DNA of 64,000 nucleotides from Trissonchulus latispiculum (GCA_030248195.1 JASAND010030234.1:1-64000), one strand, 5' to 3'; numbered from the stretch's first letter, positions 10,100 to 21,690 are shown. The notes: a model not told the origin generated them from the sequence alone. Program-made: numbers and translations.

Positions 10100-13000
10100 C
10101 AAGCTTATAGTTTGAAATCGTTCTCAAACTGCTGTGATGTTTTTGAAATGCGCACCAGCGCTTGCTTGTAAGCAAGATTGTTTCGAGAGAAATATTTTGT
10201 ATTAAATTATGTAGATACAATGGTGAAAGTTATACACAGTAACTACAATCGCGCCTCCGATGAGAGTTGAAGCAGCAACCTCCAGTGTAGCTTTTAACTC
10301 TTTGCTAAAGACACGGAGTTACCATGTCTAGCTTACTAGAATAATACTGTCCTGATATTGTAACGAGCGTTCTCATTAAGCTCGTGAGGACTCGGGCAAA
10401 CGTAAAGCTTATGAGTTGTCCTGTCCGAATGCAATATAAGGATAATGATGAAGTGCTTGAGAAAAAGTGCAAGCTATTTTTTGACTCAGTTGAGTATCAC
10501 TGTCAGGTTCATATTTCACCAGTGCAATTTTTTATTAGATAATTTCTATCAATATTATACTACTCTAATAACGATTTGCAATGTTTAAACAAAACCTTTG
10601 CAAGGGCAAAATAAAGTTAAAAATACGTTAAAGGTTTCACGAAATTGGCCACAAATAAACCGTGGATTGCTCATCACAAAAAGAAAAATTATGTTTACAT
10701 TTTATCAATTTTCTTATGAAGTGATGTTACGTGAGTACGCATCACAAAAACAAGCTATTTAGAAAAACACTACCATCAGGATGTGTATTGGTCAACTGAA
10801 GCTTTAATATGATAAGCTGATAAGAGATAGGTGAAAGATGGAGTGAGAAGCCCTGGAACTAGACCGAAGCTACTGTGTTGGAATATAAATTGTGAGACAC
10901 CCTGCAATCTACCTAAGGTTTGTACACTCCATCAACGATATTAAGGCATCTATTATTCATGATTGGAGAAGGCCAGGTAAACCACCTGGTGCAAAAATTC
11001 CGCCATGCATAAATTTAGACGGTGCAAAGTCAAAACCCTCCTCCTTTCAACTGATCTGATCTTTGTAAGTTACAAATGGGAAGTGAACAGAGGCGTGTAA
11101 ACGAACACATATATACTTATGGACACTGAATGTAGAGTCACCATATACAAGGAGTCTATCTAATTAACTATAGCGCCCTGCTTCCTTGGCTCTATGTGAC
11201 TTTTGTGAAACATCAGTGAGGAAGGTTTTATGAGAATTCCACTGCGCTAACCTTCAGCCTAAACATTGTAAAGATGGACAGGAGGATTAAACGGAGAGGT
11301 GGAATGGATTAGAGACAGTATGACAGACAAGACAGAGGAAAAGTTCAATTTGAAATGAGTTAACTTGACATTTCCCTCCCTTAAGTTCTGCCAAAGGAAT
11401 GAGATGAGGGTGGATAACTGACAGTTTCGAAGTTGTGATGGTGCTTGTGCTTCAGTTTCATCGCTTCTTAGAATCGGACTGGGTCCAGTTACTTTTTGAT
11501 AAAAATACTTTAGCTAAAATTAAAAGCTAATTCTTTTGAAATTGAGAACGAAATGTTATTTCAAAAAATTTATTCAGCAATTTATACGAGCTGGAACTAA
11601 AACAAACCAAACACAAACACAAAATACCAGATAAAGCTTCCACTAGTTCAATATAATTTGAATCAAAACTTGGCATCTTATTTCTTCTGTTTTCTAAATT
11701 TCTGATTATTATTTATTATTGTAGATCCGTATGCGTTTGTTTGACAACGCTATGCTCTTGGGTTGTTCTTCCTCCATACAGCTAGAAAATTAAATCCTTT
11801 CAGTAAAGCTTTCACTTAAGACTAAACCTGTCCAACCAAACCCATATTTATTATTCATCTTAGTTTTGATTATTTGTGGACAGCACTCGCCTTGCATCTG
11901 TGGTTCTGCAAGGAATTGGTTCCAATAAATTTTTCAAGAAAATTTGACAGTTTGACCAAATATCCTTCAAAAGGTCGCTGAAGGTGAGAGATAGGTAGAC
12001 GCGTTGTAAGAGGGAATTTTGTAAATAAACTGACAGTTATTTAAAGCCTATTTATTGTGCAAACAGTTACCATAGTTACAAACAACAGAATGTATAGATT
12101 GAACACATATTCGTAAATGATCCCTTCAGAGTCTAATTTAACAAACACATAGGCCAAGAGTCATCAAACAAAAAATTGAAAACTAACAAATTATGCACCA
12201 ACGACTTTTGATTTTGAAACTTTTACTTTCACTTTTACTTTTGTTTGCCATGCTATTAAAATTAAAACAGATTGTTTAAAAATTAATACCTTTTAGCAGA
12301 AAATTAGCATAGCTTGAAGAAAGGGATCACTTGAATGGAAATGAAACTAATTTCTTAATTTCATTTTTGTAAAGCGTAAAACTAATAATGCAACAGAAAC
12401 GAAGGAACTAACCAAAGCTAACAAAAATATGCTAAAGAAGTTGCTGTGCAAGACAGCTCCTACGTAACGACATACCCGGAATTTTGTACCTAATACTTTT
12501 AGCATGCAATTTATTAGCGGCCAAGGAACCATTCACTAACCTACATAAAATTTACATGCACTTGCAGCAAAACATGAAATGTGTTCCACGAAGTTACAGG
12601 AAGTTGGTGAGGTATGTAACTTTTCCTTATAGAAATAAAATATCATCACGGAAGAGCAGAATTCGCATACATTACAGATTCACAAAATTGACAAGAATGG
12701 AATAGGTAGTGCAAAGCACTGATGAATTTTTGTTTTGATTGTCAACGCCACGCCAACACAAAAATTACTTTAGCGCAAAAACTAATTACAAGCACACACT
12801 AATCGAGTCGCAGCAATTGAAGCCAATTGTATCAGTTTGGTCTGTAAAACAGCCCAGTTCCCGAATGTAACAGTAACCTGTAAACTGTACAATGGTTTTC
12901 TTTTTGTGTGTCCGCTGCGGCGGACCGGTATATTTCGGGATGCGGGAGTTAGATTTCCGGCTACACCTGGATTTTTGAAAGTTCTGACTTTTCTTTCATT

Positions 13001-13110
13001 TATTCGGCTTGCTTTCAAACCGCTCTCTTGCAGGACTTCATCCTATGTTTCTTCGGTGTGCATCTTCCCATTAGACATTTCTTCTGGCTTGTCTAGGCCC
13101 GTAACCTTAA
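10100..13110. other. Intergenic, nothing recognised
   Basis: A+T-rich, with only short, composition-driven open frames. A weak tRNA-like block near 10240-10330 on the minus strand was not convincing. No exon-like segments. Confidence 0.4.
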
Positions 13111-13117
13111 CATCCCT

Positions 13118-13376
13118 TCTTTGAAAGTTGATCGATATGGCGTCGACAGTTCAGCTTGGGTTTTGAATGGGTCTTACCCAGTACATGTGTGACAACCGCT
13201 GGAACCCATCTTGACCCCTGCCCAAAATTTAGTGCGCAACCCGAGTCATCCAAAAGCAAATATCTGGACGCTGGGTTTTCGTTACCATTGAATATTCTTC
13301 TTTAGTGGGCAGGGAGGGATGTAGTAGATCTATGACAGTTCGCAGTCGTCGTCCCATCAGTAGTTCATCTACATCT
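13118..13376 (-). pseudogene. Ty3/gypsy-type pol C-terminal relic
   Basis: On the minus strand, translation near 13330-13376 gives ELLMGRRLRTVIDLLHPSLP, and in another frame near 13125-13220 NFGQGSRWVPAVV followed by RRHIDQL. These are the hallmark phrases just after the integrase core of Ty3/gypsy polyproteins (AELLMGRRLRT..., then the NFG-G--W-PG block and RHVDQL). They lie in the right order and spacing but in different frames with stops, so this is a decayed fragment. Confidence 0.75.
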
Positions 13377-14600
13377 ACAGTGTTTGCCGAACATCACTTA
13401 AAAGTTACAGTTTTAATCCACGTTTAGCAATTCCTACCGAAATTTCAAAACTCCCTAAGAGCTGTTTCAAATGAGTATGGTTGTTCAAAAATTCTTTGAA
13501 CCTTGACTTTCTTTGCTTTGCTTGCTTGACTAGCTTTGTTTTCTCGCTAGGGATATCTACGCATCGATTACGGAAATGTCTCATGTGAGGGTCATCGGTC
13601 TCCAATTTCCCCCACTGTCATTCCATGACCTTGACATGAGCCTATTACTTATTAGCACTAAAGCAACAGGTGAATTGGTCACATAGGCGAACATTGTTTT
13701 CGCTCCTGTAGTGAACAGTATTTAATCTCTGTCTTATATAAGCTTTGCTCCATATTAATGCCTAATTAGCCGTGACAGCAGATAACTGTTCGACCAGAAG
13801 TATTTGACGGGACCTTACAGATTAATCGAATATAGCGTTCTGTCAAACCGTTTGCAGAACGCATTCGAAAACGATATAAAATACAAAGTAAGCATGCGCA
13901 TTCGGATCCATCATCCTATTTATCTGTAAAACAACAAAAGTAACTTATACATATAGTCTAGCAAACTTAAACAGGACCAAAAGACTGAACTTTGTGCAGT
14001 ATGTGAAGTGTGCAGTTTGAGTTAGGTATGGCAATGTATGTATTTTCTGAAAGCTTTGAAATCAGAGATTTCAAAAATTTTAAAAAATTTAAAAATTTTA
14101 CAATTTAAAATTTCATAAATTTTAAAAACTGTAGGAAATGAAATAATATGCGAAAAGTAGTCGAGTTTGGTATCAAATTAAAGATCTCGTTCAGGAGAAC
14201 ATGAATATGTATAAATTATGTGATTTTTTGGCGACACTTAATTCCAACAGGTCCATTTCCCGAAAAATAAAAGTTGCTCCGATCGCTATAAACTTGGGCT
14301 CATTTGAAAGCTCTCATCACGCTGAGTTAAAGTTGTAATTGGGTCATCGCTCAAAATTGCTGGTTTCAAAAGTTATTCATCTTTAAACCCCAAAAATGGG
14401 TAGTTTTAACACTTTTGCAGGGTTTAATCCAGGCTAACGAAAGCTGTGATCTGAATCAGGTCAAGCCATTTGTACTACACTTTGCGTTTCATCATCATAC
14501 ACAAGCATTGAAATTGCAGCTTTAAATCTTCACGCATGCGTATTGCGTAATATAAGCTAATTTAAACAAATTTCAAAGGAGCCGACACGGACACGAAAAT
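13377..14600. other. Intergenic, nothing recognised
   Basis: The 66-codon minus-strand frame at 13405-13605 lies where more of the Ty3/gypsy pol would be expected but shows no motif I can identify. The rest is A+T-rich and non-coding. Confidence 0.35.
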
Positions 14601-14602
14601 AT

Positions 14603-15061
14603 GTGTACAAAATTGTGATCACTTATACTGCATTTAATATTCATCGGAGACCCATACCTATATATTTTTTGAATTGTCATGACGATGCCTAAGCGGTCCC
14701 GATAATGAAAAAGAAATCATTATTTTCTATCAAGTACTGAGCGAGCAGTAACTTGTCAAATTTGGAAAGATCAAAGATCAAACTATTTTGAAAATCAGAA
14801 AATGCTAATGAAAAATCCAAAACTTAACAGATTTTCTTCGTTTTGCATCATGTTTTGAGATGGGAATACTGTCCTGAAAGAAAGCAATTTTTAGCATGCA
14901 TATTCCGGAGGAAAACCAGATAAACCGATATTTTGAAATTTTAGAATTTTTTCAAAATTTTATAAACATTTTTCTCTCATCATGACCATTCAGAAAATAT
15001 ATAATGTTATGGGTCTCCGATGAATATTAAATGCACTATAAGTGATCACAATTTTGTACAC
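14603..15061. mobile_element. MITE-like inverted-repeat element
   Basis: The left arm starts GTGTACAAAATTGTGATCAC and the right arm ends with its exact inverse at 15061. Inside, TATACTGCATTTAATATTCATCGGAGACCC-type sequence is mirrored by GGGTCTCCGATGAATATTAAATGC, giving arms of roughly 85 bp around a 290-bp centre. No ORF; the target duplication could not be decided. Confidence 0.7.
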
Positions 15062-15668
15062 ACATTTTTAATTAGCTGAGCAATAGAAGTGGCCAACAAA
15101 AGTCCCTCCTTCTTGCTTTGTGTCAACTCATTCTAATGTCCTTCCTTCTTGCTTTGTGCCAACTCATTCTAATTTGTCACTGAAATAACTGCTGTTTTAA
15201 TTGATGAAATCTATCGGGACTCATCGAACCGCATATTTTAGGCAGTTCTGTTGTCCTAACTGTATCAGCACTTTCTGAAAACTTTCTCTATTTTGTATCG
15301 ATGTTCAAGTTGAAGGTAAGCCATTCAGGGTACATGTTGGATACAGTCAACAATGTAAATTGGAGTTAGAAAGTGAAATTTGAGGGTGTGACTCATTACA
15401 ATGAAGTTAAATTTGAATTAAAATGAATTAAATTAAATTTGAATTTCAATTAAGTTGCGTCACGTTAAGAAATTTTGCGACCAGGTTGAATTCTTGTTTT
15501 AGCGTGTTTTTAGTGCAAAAATTGTTTTATTCATGAAAATTTCGATAATTCCAGTAGTGTAATGCTATTTAGACTTGTTGGGGATTTTTTGAAATTACGG
15601 ATGGAATCCGTTGTGGAAATGTTTAAAACGATTAATTTGGCAACTGTGACGTCTATTCTAACTGAAAA

Positions 15669-15808
15669 TGTTGTATATGAGATTCAATCTTATGTTGTAA
15701 GTATTCTGCGAAAGAATGATGTATAGTCACCAGGTGATGTCGAGTATGAAAGGGATGTTTTTCGATTAGTAAAGATCAGTCTTGATGGTGACAGGGCTAG
15801 CTACAACA
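15669..15808 (+). repeat. 5' LTR of gag-only element 1
   Basis: Starts TGTTGTATATGAG and ends CTAGCTACAACA. Matches the 3' LTR except for a few substitutions and one indel. It is followed two bases later by TGGCAACGAGATGAC, which has the TGG expected of a tRNA primer site. The TATA motif is changed to TATGAAAG here. Confidence 0.85.
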
Positions 15809-15830
15809 CGTGGCAACGAGATGACTTCTG

Positions 15831-16295
15831 ATGAATCCAGCGCTTGATTTTGCCCCTTTGCCATATTTAAGTACCCCAGGCGATCCACCTGTGCCTTGGA
15901 AAGCATGGACTAAATCGATGTCCAACTACCTTCTAGCCAGTGGTGCCATGCTGCCGAATTTTGGGAACCAACGACGAGTGGCCCTGTTTGTGAGTCTGCT
16001 GGGAACAGAAGGCCAACGCGTGTTCTACACTTTGCCTGATTCTGATAATCCAGAACTAACCTTGGATGATGCAATCGCAATGGCAGCTCATCACTTCGAT
16101 GAACAGACGAATGTTGTGGGATCACGATTTCGGTTTAAACAACGTGCCCAGGGTAGTGGTGAATCCGTTGATCAGTGGATCTCTGAGTTGCGATCGCTAG
16201 TTGTGGACTGCGATTACGGCCAACTACAAGATCAGATGATAAGAGATCAAATGGTAGAAAAGCGTCGTCGCAGAAAGTCAGAGAGGGACGCCTAA
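15831..16295 (+). pseudogene. gag (5' part) of LTR element 1
   Basis: ATG at 15831 lies 22 bp after the 5' LTR. The 154-residue frame has the features of retroelement capsid N-terminal regions: WKAWTKSMSNYLLASG, LFVSLLGTEGQRVFYTLP, and FDEQTNVVGSRFRFKQRAQG followed by a QWISELRSL helix, similar to Ty3/gypsy-type Gag. The frame stops at 16293, while similar sequence continues in another frame (ARQIEKAV region near 16335), so it is frameshifted. A DNA element at 16411 interrupts the rest. Confidence 0.75.
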
Positions 16296-16410
16296 TGTAA
16301 CGCAATCTCACGCTTGAAAAAGCAGTCAGCATCGCGCGACAGATTGAGAAAGCGGTGGCGACCTCAAAAGCCCTTCAACCGACTGTTGGGAGTGTCAATC
16401 AGGTTTCAAC

Positions 16411-17183
16411 CAGGGTTTTTTTTGGTTTTCGGATTTGCGTCAACCTTGCGTCCCGCTAAATTTAAGTTGCGTCCCGTTAAGAAATTTTGCGTCCAGGCAG
16501 AATCTTGTTTTAGCGTGTTTTTAATGCAAAAATTGTTCTATTTATGAAAATTTCGATAATGTTTTCAGTGCAAAGCTACATATTTGAAGTTGAAGAATTT
16601 TTTGAAATTACAGAATAATCCGTAATGGAAATGTTTAAAAAGATTTTTCGGCGTCTGTTGCAGAACTTAGTAATTTGCGATATATTTGCTTCTGCTACAG
16701 TTACAAATTTTGTTAATTTCGGGGTTTTACTTTAGTACTAATTTTGATCCTTCCTGACCTGTTGAATGAGAACAATATAAATGTATATGTAAATATGTAT
16801 AAGTGTATATAAATGCACCTAGTAATCTCTATGTATTTATTGAAGTGAAAATCACGAGTTCGAAAAGATCTGATATGGATGCAGGTGGACAACAACTTAA
16901 CAAATAACATGACATTGAGTAACATTGAGGCATGACCTTGCACCTTGGCATTCCATGACAAAGTGGGAAACACCGGGGGTCTGGGGGCGGAGCCCCCAGG
17001 ACCCGAAGAAATTTTTGGAAAAACGGGAAAATTGGTACTGGAAACATTTAAAGTTTTTACTCTTACAAAAGTGAATTTTCTCCCGAAATAATGTTGCGTT
17101 TAGCTTGCGTCCTGCTAAAATCTCATTGCGTCCAGATAAGAAACTTTGCGTCCAGGCGCACATCTGGACGCAAAAAACCCCTG
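16411..17183. mobile_element. TTGCGTCC-word element, copy 3, inserted in gag
   Basis: Starts CAGGGTTTTTTTTGG, ends GACGCAAAAAACCCCTG, with a perfect 8-bp duplication GTTTCAAC (16403-16410, 17184-17191). The TTGCGTCC words are placed as in copy 1, and GGTCTGGGGGCGGAGCCCCC occurs near 16979. At 773 bp it is about half the length of copy 1, by internal deletion. The insertion splits the gag frame of LTR element 1. Confidence 0.92.
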
Positions 17184-17191
17184 GTTTCAAC

Positions 17192-17469
17192 TATTGGAAA
17201 GTCTTGGCGGTCAGGTTCTTCCAAACCGGGAAAACCTAAGGCTAGATCTGCTCGACAAGACGTCAGGGGAGATTCCAGTTCTGAAGAGGATGGGAAATGC
17301 CCTAGTTGCTGTCAGGATCATGGTGCCTCCAAGCCCTGCTCGAAAGGCCCGATGTAATAAATGCGGAGGTTTGGGTCATTTCCGCAGAGCGTGCCCATCA
17401 CAAAAGCCTACCAGAGCAACTCATATCAGAATGGTTGAAGAACACAAAGAAGAAGCGAATCTGATATAA
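17192..17469 (+). pseudogene. gag (3' part, zinc knuckle) of LTR element 1
   Basis: Downstream of the inserted DNA element, one frame carries CNKCGGLGHFRRACPS, a perfect CX2CX4HX4C zinc knuckle that would bind RNA in a nucleocapsid. The preceding frame contains a Cys-rich stretch (CPSCCQDHGASKPCS) which looks like a decayed first knuckle. The frames are not continuous. Stop at 17467-17469; only non-coding DNA follows up to the polypurine tract. Confidence 0.8.
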
Positions 17470-17538
17470 TCATAATTTAAATTAAGACAATTAATTTTTT
17501 AATTGAGGCTCATTTGTTAATGTAATGTTATTCAAAAT

Positions 17539-17551
17539 AAGGAGGGGGAAA
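17539..17551 (+). promoter_or_regulatory. Polypurine tract of LTR element 1
   Basis: AAGGAGGGGGAAA directly abuts the 3' LTR (TGTTG at 17552). This is the expected plus-strand primer site. Confidence 0.8.
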
Positions 17552-17690
17552 TGTTGTATATGAGATTCAATCCTATGTTGTAAGTATTCTGCAAAAAATG
17601 ATGTATAGTCACCAGGTGATGTCGAGTATAAAAGGGATGTTTTTCGATTAGTAAAGATCAGCCTTGATGGTGACAGGGCTAGCTACAAGA
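17552..17690 (+). repeat. 3' LTR of gag-only element 1
   Basis: 139 bp, TGTTGTATATGAG...CTACAAGA. The last-but-one base differs from the 5' LTR (ACAAGA versus ACAACA). It keeps a TATA box (TATAAAAG at 17627-17634). Confidence 0.85.
17627..17634 (+). promoter_or_regulatory. TATA box in the 3' LTR
   Basis: TATAAAAG followed by GGATG, in the position expected for an LTR promoter. The 5' LTR has TATGAAAG at the same place, so that promoter may be weakened. Confidence 0.5.
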
Positions 17691-18133
17691 GAATCTCCTA
17701 ACGCTAATGCATTTTTTGTGTTAATTGCATCCGTAAAGTTTTGAATTTTGACTAAGTCAGTATATATCAATAAATAAGGAAGCGTATATGCTTCGTGTTG
17801 CATTATTCAACGGCAATACAGTGAAGCACTTATAAATACTATTAACGCTGGTTACGATAAATTCATCGTGAATTGCTCGTGCATCGGCCTTTGGTATTTG
17901 AAAATTTTAAAAAAATTGTTCCTAGTCTTGCATTATTTCAAATTGTCATTTGTGTATTTTTTGCGCAAACGTTTTTTAAAAAACCAAAAGTTTACAATTA
18001 AATTTGTTAATTTCGGGGTTTTACTCTACTACTAACCTTGCATCCTGCCTTACTACTAATCTTGATCCTGCCTGACCATGACCTGTTGAATGAAAACAAT
18101 AAATGTTCACTCACGATTATGCACCTAGTAAGA

Positions 18134-18135
<2 letters not shown>

Positions 18136-18214
<79 letters not shown>
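18136..18214. repeat. (TA)n microsatellite
   Basis: About 39 uninterrupted TA units inside the right part of TTGCGTCC copy 2. The tyrosine/isoleucine open frame over it is an artefact. Confidence 0.97.
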
Positions 18215-18216
<2 letters not shown>

Positions 18217-18600
18217 TACTATTATTTAGTTATTTAATTGAAATTATATATTTATTGAAGTGAAATTTACGAGTTAGAAAAGATCTGATATGGTCACAGG
18301 TGGAAAACAACATAACAAATAATATTGAGTAACATTGAGGCACGACCTTGCACCTTGGCATTCCATGACAAAGTGAGAAACACCGGTGGTCTGGGGGCGG
18401 AGCCCGCAGGACCCAAAGAAATTTTTGGAAAAAACGGGAAAATTGGTACTGGAAACATTTAAAGTTTTTACTCTTACAAAAGTGAATTTTCTACCGAAAT
18501 AATGTTGCGTCTAGTTGCTAAATCCTGCTATCTTAAAATTTCGTTGCGTCCAGATAAGAAACTTTGCGTCCAGGCGCACATCTGGACGCAAAAAACCCTG

Positions 18601-19540
18601 GCCACATCCCATCCTTGACTTAAAGCCCTTTACAGTTGCTGAGAAAAAGGCGGTCTAGCCGTCAGGGCATGACAGAAGACCTGCGCTGCTATGAGGGCTC
18701 CATAACTACTACGCCCAACCCTTTACGCATGCCCTCTCCAAACTTAGCCGGCACAATCGGGTCAATATTTGGAAATTTCCTGACTCATCGCGCAAAGTCT
18801 CCCAAAGGTTTCACCGCTGCTGATGCACCAAACTTCTTGGAACTAATTCCCCTTAGTTCCAGTAACCCTCGATCCACCATTACCGGAACTAATTTTTGCA
18901 AGTATTAATTTGAACCCAACCCTACAGCGGAAACTAATACCATCGCACCAAGTCGCTTAATTGTACCATTTAGCAGCAAAACGTTAACAGGACTAAACCA
19001 TCCAACTTCCAACGTTGGGCATTGTTCTTTCAAAGCCGAAATAGCTGTTGGGTATGTAGCTGACTATATCATAAACCTAAGATCTGTACCACTGCATTTA
19101 AACGATTAGTAACGACTATAGGGTGACCACATGTATGTCAATTCTTAGCTTATGTGTTCGCTATTAAACGATCTTGGGTTTGGATTGCCTATTCCGCTAG
19201 GTTATGGGCCCAGACATTCTGGGTGCTGCTTTATCAGTCCTGGTTCCGAGTATTTGATGCCAACAGCATCGAGTCCACTATGGAAGCGGTTGAAGGGGAG
19301 CTCTTACAAAGAGATGCTTCATTGTGTGGAGGAAATTTAAGTTGGGGACTAGAGGATGTTGGTTTTGGGGTTGAATCATACAGATTCCTAGAGCCGAGAA
19401 AGTTTGTAAAAAGAAGATGTGAGGCAGCAGTTATTCAAGCACGTGGAAAGCGGGCTGTGCTGATGACTGAACGCAAGCCAAGAGTAAAGAAGTTCAATCG
19501 AATGTTGAAAGAAATATGTGCAAGCTTACGGGAATGAAAG
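18601..19540 (+). other. Intergenic with two unassigned open frames
   Basis: Plus-strand frames at 18636-18908 (90 codons) and 19154-19537 (127 codons). The second ends in a basic stretch (KRAVLMTERKPRVKKFNRML) and looks more protein-like than its surroundings, but I recognise no domain, and no splice sites or poly(A) signal support it. It could be a relic of a mobile element or a processed gene fragment. Confidence 0.25.
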
Positions 19541-19542
19541 TA

Positions 19543-20491
19543 GGCTGTTGTACATTTTACGGGGACAGAGACTCCTGAAGTGCGTTAATTGTTCTTTTTC
19601 CACTTAAGTTCCACTTCCACTCAGAAACAATAGAGAGCTGAGAAGGGTAGGCCAAAGGCAATGACCTCAACAACTGCCCGCCATAAAATGAATAGAAAAT
19701 TGAAATCTGTCCCCGCACACTAAATAGACATTTTAATAATTATACACTGAGAAACGAACGACATGCTTAACTTACAAAGTTTCTGTTTTTCAAGGAACAT
19801 GCACTAAATCTATATAATATAAATAAAATCAAAACTTTGCATTATAAAATTTCCATACAACTGAACAAGTGACTGTTTCTCTGCATACTAAACCTTATAT
19901 ATTATTAGTTAAGATTAAATAATTACTAAATAGTGATGGCATTTTAAAATTAGTTTTTCCATTACATCAAATTAAAAGTTAATTAAAATATAAAACTCTA
20001 AAAATCATCTTAAACATACAAATTTGTCAATAAATTGAAATTTAAGTATTTAAGATAAAGATAGGTATAAAATCAAAACTTTGCATTATAAAATTTCCAT
20101 ACAACTGAACAAGTGACTGTTTCTCTGCATAATAAACCTTATGTATTATTAGTTAATATTAAATAATTACTAAATAGTGATGGCATTTTAAAATTAGTTT
20201 TTCCATTACATCAAATTAAAAGTTAATTAAAATATAAAACTCTAAAAAACATACAAATTTGTCAATAAATTGAAATTTAAGTATTCAAGACTGTTTAAAA
20301 TTTTCCTAAACTCCATTTAGTATGCGGGGGCAGATTTTACTTGCCTATTCATTTTACGGGGACAGTTGTTGAGATCATTGCCTTTGATCTACCCTTCTCA
20401 GCTCCCTATTGTCTCTGAGTTTTGACTTAACTGGAAGAAAGGCAATTAACGCACTGCAGGGGTTTCTGTCCCCGTAAAATGTACAACAGCC
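19543..20491. mobile_element. Tc1/mariner-like MITE with long inverted repeats
   Basis: Ends GGCTGTTGTACATTTTACGG (left) and its inverse (right) are flanked by TA on both sides (19541-19542, 20492-20493), the duplication made by mariner-type transposases. The arms extend over 150 bp (GGCAATGACCTCAACAACTG... mirrored by CAGTTGTTGAGATCATTGCC). The centre contains a tandem duplication. No transposase. Confidence 0.8.
19825..20290. repeat. 244-bp direct repeat inside the mariner-like MITE
   Basis: AAAATCAAAACTTTGCATTA at 19825 recurs at 20069, and the following about 220 bp is nearly identical, with one short deletion in the second unit. Confidence 0.85.
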
Positions 20492-20649
20492 TAAACGTAT
20501 TGTCGTGTGAATGTTATCGTAGTTCTGAATTAGTTGTTTTTGCTGTGACGGCTTGCCGTGATATCACAGACGGACAAATTCCAATTTAGTGGGAACTCAT
20601 GGCGGAACTGTATATACAGAAGCTGTCAAAGAAAGAAGAACTAAAAGAT

Positions 20650-21363
20650 ATTGTTTCTGTAACATTGAATTCTACGTTTCTACGGACCAAACTTCTCTCT
20701 TTGATTTTTCAGCACATGAGAATAAGCATTTTTGAGGTAGACAGCTGTTGACACCGCCTCAGCCCAACATTTGTTGTCTAGTCTTGCCCTGCTAGCACAG
20801 TCCTTCCCATTTCTACCAATGTTCGGTTTGTTCGTTCAGCCAAGCCGTTCTGTTCCGGGGTGTGAGGAACAGTACGTTGGTTAACAATTCCTCTAGTTTT
20901 TCAGAAGAGTTGAAATTCATTTGAGTCATACTCTCCTCCGTTATCTGTGCGAAGGTAGAGACGTCTTACTCTTTACTCGTTTGGTACAAAACACTTGAGC
21001 TTCAAATTCTTTAAACATCATGAAAACTTCGTTTTTAAGCTTTAAGAAGTAGACATAGGTTAGATGAGACTTATCGTCAATGAAAGTTAGAAAATAGCGG
21101 GATCCATCTATTGATGAAGTTTTCATTGGTCCGCAAAGGTCTGAATGAACTGTTTCTAAGACTACATTCGCTCTATTTTCGGTTCTTTTTGGAAGTGATA
21201 ACCGATGCTGCTTGCCCTGGACACACGGTGGACAAAACTTTAATTCACAGTTGGACAGTGCTAATCCTTTAACCATGTCCTTTTTCGCTAGATTTTGTAG
21301 ACTAGTTTCGTTTATGTGACCAGATCGTTGATGCCACATATTGACATCATCAGTAAACTCCAT
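20650..21363 (-). pseudogene. Ty1/copia pol relic (integrase region)
   Basis: The minus strand encodes the zinc-binding pre-integrase block (MWHQRSGHIN, then CPPCVQGKQHR) and the start of the integrase core (HSDLCGPM, YFLTFIDDKS) in one frame, then after a frameshift TDNGGEY, PHTPEQNGLAERTNRTL and WAEAVSTAVYLKN in others, with internal stops. The order is that of Ty1/copia integrases. No reverse transcriptase or LTR was found, so this is a dead 5'- and 3'-truncated fragment. It lies about 160 bp beyond the poly(A) signal of the scaffold gene. Confidence 0.9.
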
Positions 21364-21522
21364 TCCACCGTAACTGAACTTTCACCGTTGGGTGCTAGTC
21401 CTTCAGAGTCGAAATAGCTTATTCAGAAGGTTATAGTTTTCGTCGTATCAAAATCCTTTAAATTTATTATTTATTTGGTTCGTAGGTATTTGAAGAAACA
21501 CCTATTTACTACTTCACGTATT

Positions 21523-21528
21523 TTTATT
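21523..21528 (-). terminator. Poly(A) signal AATAAA of the Piccolo/Fife-like gene
   Basis: AATAAA on the minus strand, about 85 nt after the TAA stop at 21610. It fits a short 3' UTR. Confidence 0.6.
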
Positions 21529-21609
21529 TACGAATAAAGTATGTACACATGACATGAATAAAAGAGAACAATAGTGAAATAACACCAATCAAATACATTC
21601 AATGCGGCA

Positions 21610-21690
21610 TTATCTGGGTTCATAAACTTCATCATATGTTGAGCTGGCATTAGAAGTAGTCATCACTGCTGGCGCATTCTGAGCAATACT
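21610..21690 (-). CDS. PCLO-like: Piccolo/Fife-like gene, last exon and stop
   Basis: Acceptor TTTTACAG precedes [20 protein letters not shown] and the tail EVYEPR, then TAA at 21610-21612. Phase 0 at entry fits the preceding exon. The protein ends only about 40 residues after the C2 domain, so there is no C2B as in long Piccolo or RIM. Confidence 0.85.
   Translation of the reverse strand, partial: SIAQNAPAVMTTSNASSTYDEVYEPR

Larger units (their letters stand above)
15669..17690 (+). mobile_element. Gag-only LTR retrotransposon 1 (no pol)
   Basis: Two nearly identical 140-bp LTRs frame an interior holding only a gag-like frame. The 3' LTR is preceded by a polypurine tract. Without the inserted TTGCGTCC element (16411-17183) the interior is only about 970 bp, far too short for protease, reverse transcriptase or integrase, and none of their motifs is seen. 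The element must have depended on enzymes supplied by another element. Flanks GAAAA and GAATC do not give a clean 5-bp duplication. Confidence 0.8.
15451..18600. mobile_element. TTGCGTCC-word element, copy 2, split by an LTR element
   Basis: The left part (15451-15668) starts AAGTTGCGTCACGTTAAG and follows the interior of copy 1; the right part (17691-18600) continues that interior (ATGCATTTTTTGTGTTAA...) and ends GCGCACATCTGGACGCAAAAAACCCTG. The gag-only LTR element at 15669-17690 lies between the two. The outermost left end is missing or diverged, so no target duplication can be read. Confidence 0.7.

Noticed and set aside
10240..10330. tRNA-like block on the minus strand
   Set aside because: B-box-like sequence too far from consensus and stems do not pair.
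18038..18229. Tyr/Ile repeat ORF
   Set aside because: Caused by the (TA)n microsatellite.
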